Shown: positions 8,991-17,990 of the stretch, piece by piece
Layout of the letters: each line of letters begins with the position of its first letter
Position numbering within the stretch: the first letter of the stretch is position 1
Source: Saccharothrix obliqua
GTDB taxonomy: Bacteria; Actinomycetota; Actinomycetes; Mycobacteriales; Pseudonocardiaceae
Direction: 5' to 3'
Length of the DNA: 64,000 bases
Assembly (NCBI RefSeq): GCF_019375475.1
Contig: NZ_JAHXGQ010000009.1
Location: 310,001 to 374,000 of the forward strand
Program-made: the position numbers and the translations under genes
The notes under the pieces: generated by a model
What the model was told of the DNA's origin: nothing
The model's database searches: none
The model's input: the letters and a program-made list of their open reading frames with translations, nothing else

Positions 8991-11621
8991 GTGACTGAAA
9001 AGCCCACCGCACCCCAGCGCACCGAACTCCCCTCGGCCTGGAACCCGGCCGAGGTAGAAGCCGGGCTGTACCAGCGGTGGGTCGAGCGCGGCTACTTCAA
9101 GGCCGACGAGAACAGCGACAAGCCGCCGTTCACCATCGTGCTGCCGCCGCCGAACGTCAACGGCACCCTGCACATGGGCCACGCGCTCAACCACAGCATC
9201 ATGGACGCCCTCACCCGCCGTCGGCGGATGCAGGGCTACGAGGTGCTGTGGCTGCCGGGCACCGACCACGCGGGCATCGCCACGCAGACGGCGGTCGAGC
9301 GCGCGCTGGCCTCCGAGGGCCTGTCCCGCCACGACATCGGTCGCGACAAGTTCGTCGAGCGCACCTGGCAGTGGCGTGCCGAGTACGGCGGCCGGATCCT
9401 CGACCAGATGCGCCGCCTCGGCGACGGCGTCGACTGGGACCGGCTGCGCTTCACCATGGACGAGGGCCTGTCGCAGGCCGTCCAGACCATCTTCAAGCGG
9501 CTCTACGACGACGGCCTGATCTACCGCGCCGAGCGGATCATCAACTGGTGCCCGCGCTGCCAGACCGCGTTGTCGGACATCGAGGTCGACCACTCCGACG
9601 ACGACGGCGAACTCGTCTCCATCCGGTACGGCTCGGGCGAGCGCTCGATCGTCGTGGCGACCACCCGCGCCGAGACCATGCTCGGTGACACCGCGGTGGC
9701 CGTGCACCCCGACGACGAGCGTTACCGCCACCTCGTCGGCACCGAGGTCGAGGTCCCGCTGACCGGCCGGTTCGTGCCGGTCGTGGCGGACGAGCACGTC
9801 GACCCGGAGTTCGGCACCGGCGCGGTCAAGGTGACCCCGGCGCACGACCCGAACGACTTCGAGATCGGCCGCCGGCACGACCTGCCCGCGCTGACCGTGA
9901 TGGACGGCCGCGGCGTGATCACCGTGCACGGCCCGTTCGAGGGGCTGGACCGGTTCGAGGCGCGGCCCGCCGTGGTCGCCGCACTGCGCGAGCAGGGCCG
10001 GGTCGTCGCCGAGAAGCGGCCCTACCAGCACTCCGTCGGCCACTGCTCGCGGTGCGACACGGTCGTCGAGCCGCGCCTGTCGCTCCAGTGGTGGGTGAAG
10101 GTCGAGCCGCTGGCCCGCGAGGCCGCGGCGGCGGTCCGCGACGGCCGCACCCGCATCCACCCGCCGGAGCTGGCCAAGCGCTACTTCGACTGGGTGGACA
10201 ACCTCAACGACTGGTGCATCTCGCGCCAGCTCTGGTGGGGCCACCGCATCCCCGTCTGGTACGGCCCGGACGACCAGGTCCGCTGCGTCGGACCCGGCGA
10301 GGAGCCGCCGGGCGAGGGCTGGACGCAGGACGAGGACGTGCTCGACACGTGGTTCTCCTCGGGCCTGTGGCCGTTCTCCACCCTCGGCTGGCCCGAGCGG
10401 ACCGCGGACGTGGCGAAGTTCTACCCGACCAGCGTGCTGTCCACCGGCTACGACATCCTGTTCTTCTGGGTCGTCCGGATGATGATGTTCGGCCTGTACG
10501 CGATGGACGGCAAGGCGCCGTTCGACCACGTGTACCTGCACGGCCTCATCCGCGACCAGTACGGCAAGAAGATGTCGAAGTCGCGCGGCAACGGCATCGA
10601 CCCGCTGGACTGGATGGACGCCTACGGCGCGGACGCCACCCGCTTCACGCTGCTGCGCGGCGCGAACCCCGGCTCCGACATGGCGGTCGCCGAGGAGTGG
10701 GCCGCCGGTTCCCGCAACTTCACCACGAAGCTGTGGAACGCGGCCCGGTTCGCGCTCAACAACGGCGCGACCGTCGACCGGCCCGTGCCGCCGCGCGCCG
10801 AGCTGACCGACGCCGACCGGTGGATCCTCGACCTGCTGGACCAGCTGGTCGCCGACGTGGACGGGCAGTTCGAGGGCTACCAGTTCGCGAAGCTGTCCGA
10901 GGCGCTCTACCACTTCACGTGGGACGAGTTCTGCGACTGGTACCTGGAGCTGGCGAAGGTGCAGCTGGCCGAGGGCGGCACGCGTGCCGAGGCCACGCAG
11001 GCCGTGCTCGGGCACGTGCTGGACGTCGTGCTGCGCCTGCTGCACCCGCTCACGCCGTTCATCACCGAGACCCTGTGGACGACGTTGACCGGCGGCGAGT
11101 CGCTGGTCGTCGCCGAGTGGCCGCGTGCGCACGGCGGCGCGCGCGACGAGGTCGCGGCCACCCGGATCGACGGGTTGCGCAAGCTCGTCACCGAGATCCG
11201 CCGGTTCCGCTCCGACCAGGGCCTCAAGCCCGGTCAGCGGGTCGCGGGCAAGGTGCGCGGCGCGTGCTGCGTCGACCTGCTGGAGCAGGTGCCCGCCGTG
11301 CGGGCGCTGACCAGGATGACCGAACCGGACGACGGGTTCACCGCGTCGGTGAGCCTGGAGGTCGGCCTGCCCGCGGGCGCGGTGAAGGTCGAGCTGGACC
11401 TGTCCGGCGCGATCGACGTGGCGGCCGAGCGCAAGCGGCTGGCCAAGGACCTGGCGGTGGCGGAGAAGGAGCGGGCCCAGTGCGAGGGCAAGCTCAACAA
11501 CCCCGCGTTCACCGACAAGGCGCCCGCCGAGGTGGTCGCGAAGATCCAGGCGCGGCTGGCGGCGGCGAACGCCGACGTCGAGCGCATCCACGCCCGCCTC
11601 GAAACGCTGCCGCGCTCGTGA
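8991..11621 (+). CDS. valS: Valine--tRNA ligase
   Basis: 876 residues, class I aminoacyl-tRNA synthetase charging tRNA-Val in the cytosol. The HIGH-type motif is in [15 protein letters not shown] (about residues 51-65) and the KMSKS motif at residues 527-531 ([11 protein letters not shown]). A large editing insert lies between them. The C-terminal coiled-coil region ([18 protein letters not shown]) is typical of ValRS. GTG start at 8991. The stop overlaps the GTG of folC, placing valS first in a valS-folC-DUF4233 operon. Confidence 0.98.
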   Translation: MTEKPTAPQRTELPSAWNPAEVEAGLYQRWVERGYFKADENSDKPPFTIVLPPPNVNGTLHMGHALNHSIMDALTRRRRMQGYEVLWLPGTDHAGIATQTAVERALASEGLSRHDIGRDKFVERTWQWRAEYGGRILDQMRRLGDGVDWDRLRFTMDEGLSQAVQTIFKRLYDDGLIYRAERIINWCPRCQTALSDIEVDHSDDDGELVSIRYGSGERSIVVATTRAETMLGDTAVAVHPDDERYRHLVGTEVEVPLTGRFVPVVADEHVDPEFGTGAVKVTPAHDPNDFEIGRRHDLPALTVMDGRGVITVHGPFEGLDRFEARPAVVAALREQGRVVAEKRPYQHSVGHCSRCDTVVEPRLSLQWWVKVEPLAREAAAAVRDGRTRIHPPELAKRYFDWVDNLNDWCISRQLWWGHRIPVWYGPDDQVRCVGPGEEPPGEGWTQDEDVLDTWFSSGLWPFSTLGWPERTADVAKFYPTSVLSTGYDILFFWVVRMMMFGLYAMDGKAPFDHVYLHGLIRDQYGKKMSKSRGNGIDPLDWMDAYGADATRFTLLRGANPGSDMAVAEEWAAGSRNFTTKLWNAARFALNNGATVDRPVPPRAELTDADRWILDLLDQLVADVDGQFEGYQFAKLSEALYHFTWDEFCDWYLELAKVQLAEGGTRAEATQAVLGHVLDVVLRLLHPLTPFITETLWTTLTGGESLVVAEWPRAHGGARDEVAATRIDGLRKLVTEIRRFRSDQGLKPGQRVAGKVRGACCVDLLEQVPAVRALTRMTEPDDGFTASVSLEVGLPAGAVKVELDLSGAIDVAAERKRLAKDLAVAEKERAQCEGKLNNPAFTDKAPAEVVAKIQARLAAANADVERIHARLETLPRS

Positions 11622-12976
11622 GCGCCCCCGATCCGCTGGAGGAGCTGCGCCAGGTCGAGGCGGAGCTGAACCAGCGCTGGCCCGAGACCAAGCTCGAACC
11701 GAGCCTGGACCGGATCCGCGCGCTGGTGGAGCTGCTCGGCGACCCGCAGACCTCGTACCCGGTGTTCCACATCACCGGCACGAACGGCAAGACGTCCACG
11801 TCGCGGATGGTCGACGCGCTGCTCACGCGCGTCGGCCTGCGCACCGGCCGCTACACCAGCCCGCACCTCCAGCTGGTGACCGAGCGGATCAACGTGGACA
11901 ACGCGCCGATCAGCCCGGAGCGCTACGTCGAGGTGTACCGGGACGTCGAGCCCTACCTGTCCATCGTGGACGGTCGGTCCGAGGTGCCGCTGAGCAAGTT
12001 CGAGGTGTTGACCGGCATGGCGTACGCGGCGTTCGCGGACGCCCCGGTCGACGCCGCCGTGGTCGAGGTCGGCCTGGGCGGCGCGTGGGACGCGACCAAC
12101 GTCGCGGACGGCGCGGTCGCCCTGATCACCCCGGTCGGCCTGGACCACGTCGAGTACCTGGGCCCCACGCTGGAGGGCATCGCGGAGGAGAAGGCCGGGA
12201 TCATCAAGCCCGGCGCCATCGCGTTGCTCGCCGAGCAGGACCCGGCGGTGGAGCGCGTGCTGCTGCGGCGCGTCGCCGAGGTGGACGCCACCGTCGCCCG
12301 GCAGGGCGCCGAGTTCGGCGTGCTGCGACGGGATGTCGCCGTCGGCGGGCAGGTGCTGCGGCTCCAGGGCCTCGGCGGCGTGTACGACGAGGTGTTCCTG
12401 CCGCTGCACGGCGCCCACCAGGCGGCGAACGCGGCGCTCGCGCTGGCCGCCGTCGAGGCGTTCTTCGGCGCGGGCGCGGACCGGCAGCTCGACGTGGAGG
12501 CGGTGCGCGAGGCGTTCGCCACCGTCGCCTCGCCCGGCCGGCTGGAGCGCGTGCGGTCCGCGCCGACCGTGCTGGTGGACGCCGCGCACAACCCGCACGG
12601 CGCGAAGGCGTTGGCCAAGGCCCTGGACGAGGAGTTCGGCTTCCGGAAGCTGGTCGCGGTCGTCGGCGTGATGGACGACAAGGACGCGGTGGGCATCCTG
12701 AGCGAGCTGGAGCCCGTGGTGAACGAGGTCGTGCTGACCGCCAACTCGTCGCCGCGCGCCATGGACCCGGACCTGCTGGCGGGCATCGCGGTGCCCATCT
12801 TCGGCGACGACCGGATCGTCGTGCAGCCGCACCTGGTGGACGCCGTCGAGGAGGCCGTGCGGCTGGCCGAGGACGACGAGGACGGCGGTGTCGTGTCGGG
12901 TGGCGGCGTGGTCGTGACGGGCTCCGTGGTGACCGCCGGCGAGGCACGCGCCCTGTTCGGCAAGGAGCCGTCGTGA
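11618..12976 (+). CDS. folC: Bifunctional folylpolyglutamate synthase/dihydrofolate synthase
   Basis: 452 residues. FolC ligates glutamate to dihydropteroate and folates with ATP in the cytosol. The P-loop TGTNGKTS is at residues 53-60; the Mur-ligase-type features [16 protein letters not shown] and the C-terminal VDAAHNPHG motif are present. The GTG start ([10 protein letters not shown]) overlaps the valS stop by GTGA, and the FolC stop overlaps the next GTG in the same way, so the three genes are coupled. Confidence 0.97.
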   Translation: MSAPDPLEELRQVEAELNQRWPETKLEPSLDRIRALVELLGDPQTSYPVFHITGTNGKTSTSRMVDALLTRVGLRTGRYTSPHLQLVTERINVDNAPISPERYVEVYRDVEPYLSIVDGRSEVPLSKFEVLTGMAYAAFADAPVDAAVVEVGLGGAWDATNVADGAVALITPVGLDHVEYLGPTLEGIAEEKAGIIKPGAIALLAEQDPAVERVLLRRVAEVDATVARQGAEFGVLRRDVAVGGQVLRLQGLGGVYDEVFLPLHGAHQAANAALALAAVEAFFGAGADRQLDVEAVREAFATVASPGRLERVRSAPTVLVDAAHNPHGAKALAKALDEEFGFRKLVAVVGVMDDKDAVGILSELEPVVNEVVLTANSSPRAMDPDLLAGIAVPIFGDDRIVVQPHLVDAVEEAVRLAEDDEDGGVVSGGGVVVTGSVVTAGEARALFGKEPS

Positions 12977-13362
12977 CCACTCCCGCGCCTGCGCCGAAGA
13001 AGGACCCGATGAAGTCGTTCCGGGGCATCATGGCCGGGACGCTCGTCCTGGAGGCCGTCGTCGTCGCCCTGGCGCTGCCCGTGGTGGCGAAACTGGGCGG
13101 CGGCATCGGCACCGGCGTCGGCTACCTGGTGCTCGGGCTGCTGGTGGCGTTGATCGGCACGTGCGGCCTGCTGAAGCGGCCGTGGGCGGTGTGGGTGATC
13201 GCCGTCCTGCACGTGGTGATGGTCGTGTCGTGGGTGTGGCTCACCGCGCTCGGCGTGATCGGCGTGTTGTTCAGCCTGGTGTGGGTGTACCTGCTGTGGC
13301 TGCGGAGGGACGTGGCCAAGCGCATGGCCGAGGGTCGCCTGCCGAGCCAGCAGCCGTCCTAG
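12973..13362 (+). CDS. DUF4233 integral membrane protein
   Basis: 129 residues with four predicted membrane helices (LVLEAVVVALALPVVA, GTGVGYLVLGLLVALIG, WAVWVIAVLHVVMVVSWVWL and LGVIGVLFSLVWVYLLWL). Placement directly after folC and upstream of ndk matches the Rv2446c-type DUF4233 protein of actinobacteria. The GTG start overlaps the folC stop. Function unknown; the conserved coupling to folC is the only hint. Confidence 0.88.
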   Translation: MTTPAPAPKKDPMKSFRGIMAGTLVLEAVVVALALPVVAKLGGGIGTGVGYLVLGLLVALIGTCGLLKRPWAVWVIAVLHVVMVVSWVWLTALGVIGVLFSLVWVYLLWLRRDVAKRMAEGRLPSQQPS

Positions 13363-13423
13363 CGTCCCCGGCGGGTCCCGCGGCGTTCACCCGGGGTTCG
13401 GGTTGGGCCGCTACAAACCGGCC

Positions 13424-14944
13424 ATGACCGAAGGTGTGGTGAACCGGCGGACGCTGCTGCGCGCCGGAGCGATCGGCACGGCCGCGGCGTTCGTGCCGGG
13501 TGTCGCGTTGGCGGCGTCGGGTCGGCCCGTGCTCACGCACGGCGTGCAGTCCGGTGACGTGACGTTCGACGGCGGCCTGGTGTGGACGCGGGCCGACCGG
13601 CCGGCGCGGATGCTGGTGGAGGTGTCGGCGGACCCGTCGTTCCGGCACGCCCGCACCCTGCGCGGCCCGGTGCTGACGCCCACGACCGGTGGCACGGGTC
13701 GGCTGCGGCTGCGCGGCCTGCCGCCCGGCAGGCGCGCGCACTACCGCGTGGTCGCCGAGGACCTGGACGGCCGCACCCGCAGCGAAGCCGTCACCGGCAG
13801 CTTCCGCACCGCGCCGCTGGGCCGGGACGGCGTCCGGTTCGTGTGGTCCGGCGACGTCGTCGGCCAGGGCTGGGGCAGCAACCCGGACATCGGCGGCCTG
13901 CCGATCTTCGGCGCGATGGCCGCCCGCAGGCCCGACTTCTTCATCCACAGCGGCGACACCGTGTACGCCGACGGTCCGCTCCAGGAGTCTGTGACCCTCG
14001 CCGACGGGCGCGTGTGGCGCAACGTGGTGACCCCGGAGAAGCTGAAGGTCGCCGAAACCCTCGACGAGTACCGCGGCCAGTTCGCCTACAACCTGCTGGA
14101 CGCGAAGTACCGGCAGTTCATGGCCGACGTGCCCGCCTTCGTCCAGTGGGACGACCACGAGGTCGTCAACAACTGGTACCCCGGCGAGATCCTGGACCTG
14201 CCGCAGTACACCGAGAAGCGGGTGGACGTGCTGGCGGCGCGGGCGTTCCGCGCGTTCCACGAGTGGCAGCCCATCGACCCGCACCGCGCCGTGGACGGCC
14301 GCGTGTACCGGAAGTTCGCCTACGGCCGCCACGTCGAGGTGTTCATCCTCGACATGCGCACCTACAAGGACGCCAACAACGCCCCACGCGACGGCGCCGG
14401 CCACATCCTGGGCGACCAGCAGGCCCGCTGGCTCGTCAACTCCCTGGACCGCTCGACGGCCACGTGGAAGATCATCGCGGCGGACCTGCCGATCGGCCTC
14501 ACCGTGCCGGACGGCGCGGACATCGAGGGCGTCGCGAACGGCCTGCCGGGCAAGCCGGGCGGGCGGGAGACCGAGTTGGCGTGGGTGCTGCGCGAGATCA
14601 AGCGGCGGCGCGTGCGCAACACGGTGTGGCTGACGGCGGACGTCCACTACACGGCCGCGCACCACTACTCGCCGGACCGCGCCGCGGTGGGCGACTTCGA
14701 CCCGTTCTGGGAGTTCGTCTCCGGCCCGCTGCACGCGGGCGCGTTCGGGCCGAACACCCTGGACCCGACCTTCGGGCCGGAAGCGGTGTTCGTGCACGCC
14801 CCACCGGCGGCGAACACCACGCCGTTGGACGGTTTCCAGCACTTCGGCGAAATCGAGGTGACCCGCGACGGCGAGCTGACCGTGTGGCTGCGCGACATCA
14901 AGGGCACGTCACTGTGGACCAAAACCCTCCACCCCCGCCGCTGA
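13424..14944 (+). CDS. Tat-exported PhoD-like alkaline phosphatase
   Basis: About 506 residues. The twin-arginine signal (VNRRTLLRAGAIG plus a hydrophobic stretch ending AASG) marks export. PhoD-type metallophosphatase motifs follow in order: HGVQSGDV, VWSGDVVGQG, HSGDTVYADGP, QWDDHEVVNNW, FILDMRTYKD and TADVHYTAAH. PhoD enzymes are Ca/Fe-dependent phosphodiesterases/phosphomonoesterases on the outside of the cell. The ATG at 13424 is preferred to an upstream in-frame start at 13403 because it gives a normal-length signal peptide. It lies between DUF4233 and ndk, a spot where relatives keep those two adjacent. Confidence 0.9.
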   Translation: MTEGVVNRRTLLRAGAIGTAAAFVPGVALAASGRPVLTHGVQSGDVTFDGGLVWTRADRPARMLVEVSADPSFRHARTLRGPVLTPTTGGTGRLRLRGLPPGRRAHYRVVAEDLDGRTRSEAVTGSFRTAPLGRDGVRFVWSGDVVGQGWGSNPDIGGLPIFGAMAARRPDFFIHSGDTVYADGPLQESVTLADGRVWRNVVTPEKLKVAETLDEYRGQFAYNLLDAKYRQFMADVPAFVQWDDHEVVNNWYPGEILDLPQYTEKRVDVLAARAFRAFHEWQPIDPHRAVDGRVYRKFAYGRHVEVFILDMRTYKDANNAPRDGAGHILGDQQARWLVNSLDRSTATWKIIAADLPIGLTVPDGADIEGVANGLPGKPGGRETELAWVLREIKRRRVRNTVWLTADVHYTAAHHYSPDRAAVGDFDPFWEFVSGPLHAGAFGPNTLDPTFGPEAVFVHAPPAANTTPLDGFQHFGEIEVTRDGELTVWLRDIKGTSLWTKTLHPRR

Positions 14945-14951
14945 CCCGTGC

Positions 14952-15391
14952 TCAACCCCGGTGCTTGGCGACCTGGGGTTCGGTCAACGTCACGTGGAGC
15001 TTCGTGCCGTGGAGCCGGTGGTAATCCGGGTAGTTGTGGAGATGCGCGGAGACGTCGATCGTGTGCTCGGAGCAGCCCGCCCTGGTCGTGATGCCGCCTA
15101 TGGGCGGCAAAGCTGTTCAGGTGGGCTGCTTCGAGCCAGGCCCTGGCCAACTTGCCCGCTGCGGCGCGGAACACGCCGTCGCGGTTGCCGTCGTCGGGCG
15201 TGATCGTCGCCGCCCGCTTGTCCAGGACGAGGTACCGCTTCACCCCGCCGTCGGTGTGGAACCGGTAGCACACCTCGGCTTCGGTCTCGTTCTCCTTTCT
15301 GCAAGTACACGAGCATCGCCAACGCGAGCACGAGAAGCGGCCGGAAAGGCGGAAGGCGCCGGCCCACCGGCGATCTCGTCCGGGGGATCAT
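14952..15391 (-). pseudogene. Frameshifted gene for a small membrane-anchored protein
   Basis: Three reading frames join end to end into one plausible protein. Frame 1 starts with ATG at 15391 and reads RRLPPFRPLLVLALAMLVYLQK, a short membrane anchor. Dropping one G at about 15293-15297 (aaaggag) continues into frame 2 (ENETEAEVCYRFHTDGG... to AAHLNSFAA). Dropping one C at about 15097-15108 (gccgcccatagg) continues into frame 3 (RAGCSEHTIDVSAHLHNYP... to QVAKHRG and TGA at 14952). All three parts keep the GC-rich third positions of real coding sequence. Either a decayed gene or two assembly errors. No family recognised. Confidence 0.55.
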
Positions 15392-15438
15392 TCGCCAGTC
15401 GCGTGGTCGACGCCGGCGAACCCGGATATAACCCGCCT

Positions 15439-15864
15439 ATGGCGGAGCCGAGTTGGGGCCGGGCCGAGCGCGGCATCGACGACTGGGTCGAGGCGATGCG
15501 AGGCCGGGCAGGTCGTCTCCAGGCGCTGCGTGACCAAGTGGAACGGGTGCGCGTCACGGCGACGAGCGCGAACGGCGCGGTCACCGTGACCGTCGATTCC
15601 ACCGGCTCCCCGGTGGACGTGCGGTTCACAGAGCAAGCCGCGGCCAGGCCGGGAGAACTCGGCCCCCTGTTCATGAACACGCTGAACACAGCACGCTCAC
15701 GAATCACCGCCGAGGTGCGCGCCGCGACCGAAGCCCAGGTGGGCGACGACCTGCCCGAGACCCGCCGCATGGTGGTGGACGCGTACCGCGACCGCTTCGG
15801 CGACGAGCCACCCGTACCGCGTCGACACGACGACGACTTCAGCGACGACTCATACCTCTCGTGA
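15439..15864 (+). CDS. YbaB/EbfC-like protein of a type VII secretion cassette
   Basis: 141 residues starting MAEPSWGRAERGIDDW. The middle part (VRVTATSANGAVTVTVDSTGSPVDVRFT) is the beta-sheet signature of the YbaB/EbfC DNA-binding fold, flanked by long helices; the C-terminus is acidic. In Pseudonocardiales such proteins commonly precede EspC-like and WXG-like genes of type VII secretion loci. The next gene starts within about ten bases, so the three genes form one operon. Confidence 0.78.
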   Translation: MAEPSWGRAERGIDDWVEAMRGRAGRLQALRDQVERVRVTATSANGAVTVTVDSTGSPVDVRFTEQAAARPGELGPLFMNTLNTARSRITAEVRAATEAQVGDDLPETRRMVVDAYRDRFGDEPPVPRRHDDDFSDDSYLS

Positions 15865-15872
15865 GGGGCGGC

Positions 15873-16175
15873 ATGACCGGATACGAGGCACTGCCCGGCG
15901 ATTTGCGGGCACACGCGGCCAAGCTGAACGCCTTGGCCGATCGACTCGGTGAGGCCGTGCGCGCGGCACGGGCGGTGAGCATGGCGGATGACGCCTACGG
16001 GCAGTTGTGCCAATTCCTCCCGGCCCTGATGCGCGACCTCGAAGACCTGGCGAGCGACGCGTTGACGGCCGGCGCCAAGGGCATGGCCGACACCGCGACG
16101 AAGGTGCGCAACACCGCCGACGAGTACGAACGGCGCGAGGACGACGCATCGGTCCTGTTCGGAATCGTGCGGTGA
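15873..16175 (+). CDS. EspC-like type VII secretion target
   Basis: 100 residues, almost entirely helical ([23 protein letters not shown]), matching the ESX-1 EspC-like/T7SS target group of small helical-hairpin proteins. A GTG at 15861 overlaps the previous stop, but GAGGGGCGGC directly before the ATG at 15873 makes that the likelier start. Likely partner or co-secreted protein of the WXG-like product of the following gene, whose GTG overlaps this stop. Confidence 0.75.
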   Translation: MTGYEALPGDLRAHAAKLNALADRLGEAVRAARAVSMADDAYGQLCQFLPALMRDLEDLASDALTAGAKGMADTATKVRNTADEYERREDDASVLFGIVR

Positions 16176-16888
16176 CCGGGCCGAACGGCACGCGGTGGCC
16201 CTCCGGCATCGCCGAGTCGGCGGCCGACGTCAAGACCGACATCGAAAACGGCAGCTGGCTCGACTCCGACCTCGGTGCCACCGGGCTCGAAGCGCTGAGC
16301 TTCGTCACGGACCCCCTGGCCCCACTGCTGTCCGCCGGCGCCGCGTGGTTGATCGAGCACGTCAAGCCGTTGTCCGACGCCCTGGACCGGCTCGCCGGCA
16401 ACGCCGATCTCGTGGCGTCGCACGCCGCCACGTGGAAGGACGTGGCCAGAGCCGTGGAGGAGGTGCGGGTCGACTACGCGCAGGACGTGGCGACCGACAC
16501 AGCCGGCTGGGCGGGGCAGGCCGGCGACGCCTACCGCGTCGTCGCCAGGAACAACGCCGAAGTCCTCAACGGCACGTCCACCGCCGCGGACGGGTTCGGC
16601 TCGGCGGTCGGGATGGCCGGTCTCGTGGTCGCCGCGGTGCGCGAGGTGGTGCGCGACCTGATCGCCGACCTCGTGGGCCGGTTGATCTCCTGGACCGCCG
16701 AGGTAGCCCTCACCCTCGGCCTGGTGACACCGGTCGTCGTCGCGCAGGCGTCCGCGGCGGTGGCGCGGTGGGGCGCGAAGATCGGCGACGTCCTCAAGAA
16801 GCTGGTGCGCACGATCGGCAGGCTCATCCCGCAACTGCGCAAGCTGAGCGACGTGTTCGACAAGATCCGCAACGTGCTCGCCGGCTGA
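16172..16888 (+). CDS. WXG100-like type VII secretion protein lacking a toxin domain
   Basis: 238 residues. The N-terminal half has the helical WXG-like domain with the signature [10 protein letters not shown] around residues 110-120. A hydrophobic/amphipathic helical segment follows ([20 protein letters not shown], then [19 protein letters not shown]) and the protein ends shortly after in a basic helix. In polymorphic toxins of this layout a C-terminal toxin domain usually follows at this point; here the frame stops and ndk begins 116 bases later. It is therefore either a toxin-less form or a remnant. No immunity gene is seen. Confidence 0.75.
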   Translation: MTGPNGTRWPSGIAESAADVKTDIENGSWLDSDLGATGLEALSFVTDPLAPLLSAGAAWLIEHVKPLSDALDRLAGNADLVASHAATWKDVARAVEEVRVDYAQDVATDTAGWAGQAGDAYRVVARNNAEVLNGTSTAADGFGSAVGMAGLVVAAVREVVRDLIADLVGRLISWTAEVALTLGLVTPVVVAQASAAVARWGAKIGDVLKKLVRTIGRLIPQLRKLSDVFDKIRNVLAG

Positions 16889-17004
16889 ACAAACACGGCC
16901 GCGTTACCCCCAAAAGGATTCCGGTGGTCACAGCCGGTGCTATCACCGGTCCCCGCTATTCTTCAGCGACTTGCCGGAAACCCCACGAAGGAGCACCGAC
17001 GGCC

Positions 17005-17415
17005 GTGAGCGAGCGCACCCTGGTCCTGGTCAAGCCCGACGGCGTCAGCCGGAGCCTGGTCGGCGAGGTCATCTCCCGCATCGAACGCAAGGGCCTGAAG
17101 CTGGCCGCGCTGGAACTGCGCACGGTGGACCGCGCCACCGCCGAGCAGCACTACGCCGAGCACGACGGCAAGCCGTTCTTCGGCGACCTCGTCGAGTTCA
17201 TCACCGGCGGTCCGCTGGTCGCGGCCGTCGTGGAGGGTCCCCGCGCGATCGCGGCGTTCCGCCAGCTGGCGGGCGGCACCGACCCCGTCGGGAAGGCCAC
17301 GCCCGGCACCATCCGCGGCGACTTCGGCCTGGAGGTCCAGTTCAACCTCGTCCACGGCTCCGACTCCCCGGAGTCCGCCGAGCGCGAGATCAAGCTCTGG
17401 TTCCCCAACCTGTGA
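17005..17415 (+). CDS. ndk: Nucleoside-diphosphate kinase
   Basis: 136 residues. Ndk equalises nucleoside triphosphate pools by gamma-phosphate transfer through a phosphohistidine. The catalytic His117 is in the conserved LVHGSDS motif, and the KPDGV and [10 protein letters not shown] motifs are intact. The GTG at 17005 follows an aaggagc ribosome binding site. A 10-bp hairpin follows the stop. Confidence 0.98.
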   Translation: MSERTLVLVKPDGVSRSLVGEVISRIERKGLKLAALELRTVDRATAEQHYAEHDGKPFFGDLVEFITGGPLVAAVVEGPRAIAAFRQLAGGTDPVGKATPGTIRGDFGLEVQFNLVHGSDSPESAEREIKLWFPNL

Positions 17416-17421
17416 ACCGCC

Positions 17422-17449
17422 GGGTGAGCGGTCCCCGGGCCGCTCACCC
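17422..17449 (+). terminator. Hairpin after ndk
   Basis: Perfect 10-bp stem gggtgagcgg / ccgctcaccc with an 8-base loop, 7 bases after the ndk stop; no T-tract, as usual in high-GC actinobacteria. Confidence 0.65.
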
Positions 17450-17548
17450 ACCCCGGACCCGATCGGGCGAAACCGCACCGGCACGGCCGGTTGCCCACCA
17501 CGTGACCTGGTTGAACACTGGACCGACCGCAACAACCAGGAGGTCGTC

Positions 17549-17959
17549 GTGGACGTGATCGCACTGATCGGCCGCATCCTGTTCGTCATCCTGTTCTTCG
17601 GCTCGGCGGTCGGCCACCTCACCCGGGCCGACGCCATGGCGGGCTACGCCGCCTCGAAGGGCATCCCGTCGCCCAAACTCGCCACGCAGGCCAGCGGCGT
17701 GCTGATTCTCGTCGGCGCGCTGATGGTGCTGCTCGGTGTGTGGGCCGACCTGGGCGCCCTGCTGCTCGTGCTGTTCCTGCTGCCCACGGCGTTCCTCATG
17801 CACAACTTCTGGACCGTCACCGACCAGCAGGCCAGGCAGTCCGAGGTCATCCAGTTCAACAAGGACGTCGCGCTCGCCGGCGGGGCCCTGATGTTCTTCG
17901 GCCTCTACGCCGGCGTGGGCTCCGACCTGGGCTTCACGCTCACCGGACCGCTGTTCTGA
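17549..17959 (+). CDS. DoxX-family membrane protein
   Basis: 136 residues with four predicted helices (first IALIGRILFVILFFGSAVGHL). The GSAVGHL motif and the following GYAASKGIP segment are typical of DoxX proteins, inner-membrane proteins linked to redox or thiol stress in several actinobacteria. GTG start after ccaggagg. Unlinked in function to its neighbours as far as can be seen. Confidence 0.87.
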   Translation: MDVIALIGRILFVILFFGSAVGHLTRADAMAGYAASKGIPSPKLATQASGVLILVGALMVLLGVWADLGALLLVLFLLPTAFLMHNFWTVTDQQARQSEVIQFNKDVALAGGALMFFGLYAGVGSDLGFTLTGPLF

Positions 17960-17990
17960 CCGGTGCCGGCCATGCCGTTACCCTTGACAC

